Origin: Siphonodentalium dalli
Taxonomy: Eukaryota; Mollusca; Scaphopoda; Gadilida; Siphonodentaliidae
Assembly: GCA_032622095.1 (NCBI GenBank)
Contig: CP136061.1
Coordinates: forward strand, 51,099,762 to 51,163,761
DNA: 64,000 bases
Direction: 5' to 3'
Shown here: piece by piece, positions 59,873-64,000 of the stretch
Layout of the letters: each line of letters begins with the position of its first letter
Position numbering within the stretch: position 1 is the first letter of the stretch
Translations under genes and position numbers: made by a program
Notes under the pieces: generated by a model
Told to the model about the DNA's origin: nothing
Databases searched by the model: none
Seen by the model: only the letters and a program-made list of their open reading frames with translations

Positions 59873-60740
59873 ATATGTTACAGTCAGATTGTGAAACCAG
59901 TCATTTCGTGAAATGACTAAAATTTCACGAAATGACTGAATACTATTTTTGATTCGGGGACTTCAATTGTGAACATAAAATTAGGATTAATCATAATAAT
60001 AAATCATAAATGTAATAGAAACATATAATATACATTGAAATAGTTTGATTTCTTCTATTGTCTTAAAGTAATCATCCTTGGGAATAAGGTATTTCGGACA
60101 TTTACTGTACTTCTCAAATAAATCACTACAGAACCTAAACTCTATACTGTCTGACATTTTAATTGTAGGCAAGGAATAGTAGTTTGAGCAATAAACTGAA
60201 TCAACAATGGAAATGAGCTAGAAGATCTGTCTTAAATACATTTACTGACCAAGTGATCACAGTTCAATTGTGTTTTCTTAGTATCAAATAGTTGACCTAC
60301 ATATCTTAATTGTAATCGAGTGACTACAATTCATAAGTGTTTACTTAAGATCAAACAGTTTGTCTATCTTAATATTGATCAGGTTATTACAATTCAGAAG
60401 TGTTTTCTTAAGATCAAACTGCTCACTCAGTCACTTTGTGAATTATAGCAGTATACAAGTGAAATTACACAAGTTGACTGAAATTAGTCAGATTGTGTAA
60501 AGAATATAACTAAATTTCAGTCATTTCATGAAATGACTGGAATTTCAGTCAAATTACACAAGTTGACTGAAATTAGTCAGATTGTGTAAAGAAAATAACC
60601 AAATTTCAGTCATTTCACGAAATGACTGGAAATTTAAGTCATTTCATGAAGTGACTGGCCCTAACAGTGGTTTCGCGAAATGACTGAACATTTTAGTCAT
60701 TTCACGAAATGACTGGTTTCACAATCTGACTGTAACATAT
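59873..60740. mobile_element. Palindrome-rich inverted-repeat element, copy 2
   Basis: Same ends as copy 1 (TATGTTACAGTCAGATTGTG and its complement), same AGTCATTTC..GAAATGACT palindromes in both subterminal parts, and the same AT-rich middle with a small minus-strand frame. Compared with copy 1 the left palindrome cluster is shorter by about 85-90 bp (three palindromes lost, apparently by recombination between palindrome units), and a few indels occur elsewhere. Same orientation as copy 1. Confidence 0.85.
59987..60172 (-). other. Small frame inside palindrome-rich element, copy 2
   Basis: A 61-residue frame aligned without gaps to 29508-29693. Differences are spread and mostly non-synonymous, and one of the C-x2-C cysteines of copy 1 is Tyr here. 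Function unknown. Confidence 0.35.
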
Positions 60741-60807
60741 ATATACTGCAGGTAAAATATGCATGGGTATGTATGCTTAACCTTATTTGAGAAGTTTATA
60801 GTTAACT

Positions 60808-61334
60808 AGCTGGTGAACCCGACTTCGTGCGGGCTGTTTCCCCTCTGCTTTTCGGCGAATTGCGCGATTTGACCTTGAATTGACCATTTTGAAGGTCAAG
60901 GTCAGGTCGGGTCACGATTTGACCCGTCCAAAACACTCACCGGACAAAAGTACCCGACAAAAGTACCCGTCGAAATCCGTCCAGTTTTACCCGATTTGAC
61001 CTTGAATTGACCATTTTGAAGGTCAAGGTCAGGTTGGGGTTACGATTCGACCCGTCAAGGTAAGGTCGGGGTAACGATTTGACCCGTCCAAAAGACTACC
61101 CGGACAAAAGTACCTCTAGGTATAAAATTTCGTCGAAATCCGTCCCGTTTTACCCGATTTGACCTTGAATTGACCTTTTTGAAGGTCAAGATCAGGTCGG
61201 GTTCAAGATTTGACCCGTCCAAAACACTTCCTGGACAAAATTACCCATAGGTATCAAATTTCGTCAAAATCCGTCTGGCAGTTTTCCCGGCCATAGCTAA
61301 CACACAGACAGAAGTCCCAAAATATATATTAGAC
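60808..61334 (+). repeat. Dispersed repeat unit 1, ACTAG..CCCGACTTCG start
   Basis: Starts ACTAGCTGGTGAACCCGACT. It contains three internal copies of TTGACCTTGAATTGACC.TTTTGAAGGTCAAGGTCAGGT, itself an imperfect palindrome (TTGACCTT..AAGGTCAA), and ends CATAGCTAACACACAGACAG plus AAATATATATTAG. Confidence 0.75.
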
Positions 61335-61683
61335 TAGCAGGTGACCCGACTTCGTCCGGGCTTTGACCTTGAATTTACCATTTTGAAGGTCAAGGTCAGG
61401 TCGGAGTCACTATTTGACCCATCCAAAACACTCCCCGGAAAACAGTACCCATATATATAGGTATCAAATTTCGTTGAAATCCGTCAGTTTTACCAGAATT
61501 GACCTTGAATTGACCTTTTTGAAGGTCAAGGACAGGTCGGGGTCACGATTTGACCAGTCCAAAACACTCCCCGGACAAAATTACCATAAGGTTTCAAATT
61601 TCGTCGAAATCCGTTCAGCAGTTTTCCCGGCCATAGCTAACAGACAAACAAACAAACAGACAGAAGTCCCAAAATATATATTA
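61335..61683 (+). repeat. Dispersed repeat unit 2
   Basis: Starts ACTAGCAGGTGACCCGACTT and ends with TAGCTAACAGACAAACAAAC, a short ACAG tail and AGTCCCAAAATATATATTAG. Head-to-tail with units 1 and 3. The start contains a small hairpin, CCCGACTTCGTCCGGG. Confidence 0.75.
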
Positions 61684-62815
61684 GACTAGAAGGTGACCCG
61701 ACTTCGTCCGGGCTATTCAAAAACCAAATTTCAAGTCGATAGCTCCACCCGTTTCCGAGATCGGTCTGCGCATGCGCGAAGCTGGCGTCGCACGGGCTCG
61801 GCGACCCGATAAAATTCGTATTCCGGGCAAGATACATACACATACCAAATTTCAAGTCGATAGCTCCACCCGTTTCCGAGATATATAGCACAATGTCATT
61901 TGCGGATACCTCGGCCTGTGATGAGTTAACGCGACATCGGCCGGTTAAGAGTTAATGTTGATGGCGTAATATATTTACGCAATGTTTTTCGATGAGCGAA
62001 GCGTGGTCCTGTGTTCTTCCCGATAATTAAGGTAGAAACTTTAAACGTACACAGGCGTGTGATACATCATTGGAAAGATGAAGCGCCACATATTCTAACC
62101 GTGAAAATTATATGACTGGCAATTTATTATTCGCGCTATATCGAATCGATTTGTGAGCACCGAACTGAAATATATTAGCGCAAAACGGCGTAAAAACAGA
62201 TTTGACCTCGGCACGTGAAAAGTTGAGCTCGGATCTGAACATGAATAGGCCTATGCCACTTCCCGACAGAAAATACCCCCACATACCAAGTTTCATCGAA
62301 ATCGGGTCGGCCGTTATCGAGTCCATCGCGAACACACACACAGACAGACACACACACAGATCTTCCAAAATATATAATAGATAATTTGTGTGTACCCGTT
62401 TCAAGGTGAAGGTCACCTCGGGCGGAAAACTGACCCGATGAAAATCTCCCCCATTCCTAGGAATCCCTAGGTACGAAGACAGACATCAGAATCACAACAC
62501 GCTCATGTCTGGACACAGACACAACACGCTCATGTATGGACACAGACACGCTCTTTATCAATGACACTGCGGATACGAACGCTCTTTAACTATCACGCGA
62601 TTAACCTATGAATTCCCATTGCGGTGGCGGGGGAATGGAGAAGGAGTGCTCTGACGTTCTCAGAAGCGGTGCGATGACACTTCATGTGGGATTTTACCCT
62701 TAGATAGGAAGTTTGGGTTCAATCCGTCCGGCAGTTTTCCCGGCCATAGCTAACAGACAAACAGACAAACAAACAAACATAAGTCCCAAAATATATATTA
62801 GATTAGATGATGTTT
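61684..62815 (+). repeat. Dispersed repeat unit 3 and related sequence
   Basis: Starts ACTAGAAGGTGACCCGACTT. It includes a twice-used AATTTCAAGTCGATAGCTCC and CACCCGTTTCCGAGAT phrase. An inner tail lies at 62328-62380 (ACACACACAGACAGACACAC). A GACACAGACACAACACGCTC duplication lies at about 62495-62550. The final tail is at 62745-62810 (TAGCTAACAGACAAACAGAC ... ATATATATTAG). Confidence 0.65.
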
Positions 62816-62819
62816 TGTG

Positions 62820-64000
62820 ATTTTCTGAGATTTATGGTGCTTTTCAGTAAGCTTACCTGATTGGCATTTCATCTCGATGGTTATATAAACATTTCAAACC
62901 CTCTGCCTCCCCTATCCTGCTAATTTCACCGTTTTTGTTCATCAAACTTTGGAGGTGGGTGCCTAATAGCCCTTACACACACCTTGTGTTTCAGGGGTGG
63001 GTGTCCGCGATTGCAAAGGAAAAAACTTGCGTTCCCGCTGTGGTGGGTTCCAACAATTAAAAAAACTAAAATATCAACCTTCTATCCTGGAGTTTTTGCC
63101 CTGGCCCCCCCCCCTGCTATACGTGTAAACATTATATAACAAGAGCATCGCTAGGGCGTGGCAACATACGCCCTTTAGCCATTTCGAATTGTACTGCTAC
63201 ACAATAAAGTAATATTTGAGCTTACAAAGAATATCTGATATACCCCTAATTTCAATGCCAAAATGCGGTCAAGGTCTAAGTCGAAAAATGGCCGTAACGC
63301 ATGTAATAATAATTGGACAGAACCTGTGTTCGAACTTGGCCTGTGTTATAAGCTGGGAAATAATGCACATACCAACTTTGGTTCAGATCAATAATCCAAA
63401 CTGGAGTTATCGATCGGAAACCAAACATATTAACGGACGGACGAACTGATTACATAATACGACCTTTTTTTTTCAAAAGGGCGTATAAAAATGGGGAATG
63501 GGTCCCCAATTTGTTGGAGGAAAATTGATTTGTTTTGTGTACGTAGGGGGTGATTAGGTCCCTGCTGTACGGGGTGGTTAGGTCCCCGGCTGTACGGGGT
63601 GGTTAGGTCCCCGGCTAGACGGAATTGTTTTTAACCGTACTGTGTGCGGAATGTTTCACAGACACACCCCTCCCCACGCCGATTGGCCAAGAGGTAATGA
63701 CACAAAATTACTTATTGCCAATTTGACAAGGACATTCGGGTGATAATTAAGTCAGTTATCTCGATATAGCATTACCTGTGAACCAAATATATTATCTCTT
63801 GTTTTATAGCTGAATCTATTATAATACATTATAACGGTATTTGTAACTGCGTGTCCTCAGTGATGTTGAGTATGTGAATCGGTAAACCATGGTATTCGAC
63901 TCGATTGTGGAAACATATATGTAGCGTACCTAATCCGCTAATACTAATACCCGTTTGAGTCCACACGCGTGCGCATGTTATGCGCGGTAGGTATTTATTT
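62820..64000. other. No gene recognised; repeat patches
   Basis: About 63140-63450 is a short dispersed repeat beginning ACAAGAGCATCGCTAGGGCG and ending ACGGACGGACGAAC. About 63540-63622 is a tandem repeat of roughly 25 bp (TGTACGGGGTGGTTAGGTCC) with three units. Confidence 0.55.

Overview
This is a stretch of animal nuclear DNA. It is AT-rich and gene-poor, has spliceosomal exons with GT-AG borders, and is crowded with transposable elements: LINEs with APE-type endonuclease and reverse transcriptase, a Penelope-like element with a GIY-YIG domain, an LTR element, terminal-inverted-repeat elements, and a Polinton-type DNA polymerase. The secreted-type F5/8C (fucolectin-like) plus PAN/Apple module pair, together with this repeat mix, suggests a marine invertebrate, probably a lophotrochozoan such as a mollusc. 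Species cannot be read from the sequence. No bacterial operon, CRISPR array, rRNA or convincing tRNA gene is visible.

Host gene content is sparse. The best host gene lies on the minus strand. A first exon near 58.4 kb encodes a short cytoplasmic tail and a membrane anchor. Two exons at 19.6-19.8 and 15.4-15.6 kb together encode one F5/8 type C (fucolectin-type) domain. An exon at 11.6-11.8 kb encodes a PAN/Apple domain and a stop. All four borders are phase 1, so the pieces fit as a 278-residue type II membrane lectin. The joining of the 58 kb exon across a 38.5 kb intron is inference. Next to both the F5/8C exon and the PAN exon are arrays of decaying copies of the exon's own 3' part.

Layout: 1-2586, broken Polinton-type PolB on the minus strand, leaving the window at the left and split by a likely 653-bp intron. 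2.6-11 kb, intergenic with a Tx1/L1-like LINE (about 4.4-6.6 kb) split by a palindromic MITE. 11-20 kb, lectin gene exons, exon-derived arrays and tandem repeats. 22.9-25.2 kb, decayed CR1/Jockey-like LINE. 26.9-37 kb, a large interrupted palindrome with a palindrome-rich element in its loop and a 4.7-kb TTA-flanked element in its right arm; that element contains a Penelope-like retroelement which itself has an inverted copy attached. 37.8-38.5 kb, LINE C-terminus. 38.9-44.1 kb, a 5.2-kb LTR retrotransposon with apparently identical LTRs and no coding capacity. 44.6-49.2 kb, a second TTA-flanked element filled with tandem repeats. 50.5-55.9 kb, a roughly 180-bp satellite array with a Tx1/L1-like LINE sitting inside it. 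58.3-58.5 kb, membrane-anchor exon. 59.9-60.7 kb, a second copy of the palindrome-rich element. 60.8-62.8 kb, short dispersed repeats with ACAG/ACAA tails.

The most useful observations are the phase-matched lectin gene and its exon-derived arrays, the palindrome-rich element family (two copies), the nested insertions with a visible empty site, the non-coding LTR element, and the likely intron in the PolB relic. Boundaries of repeats are estimates made by eye; percentages were not calculated.
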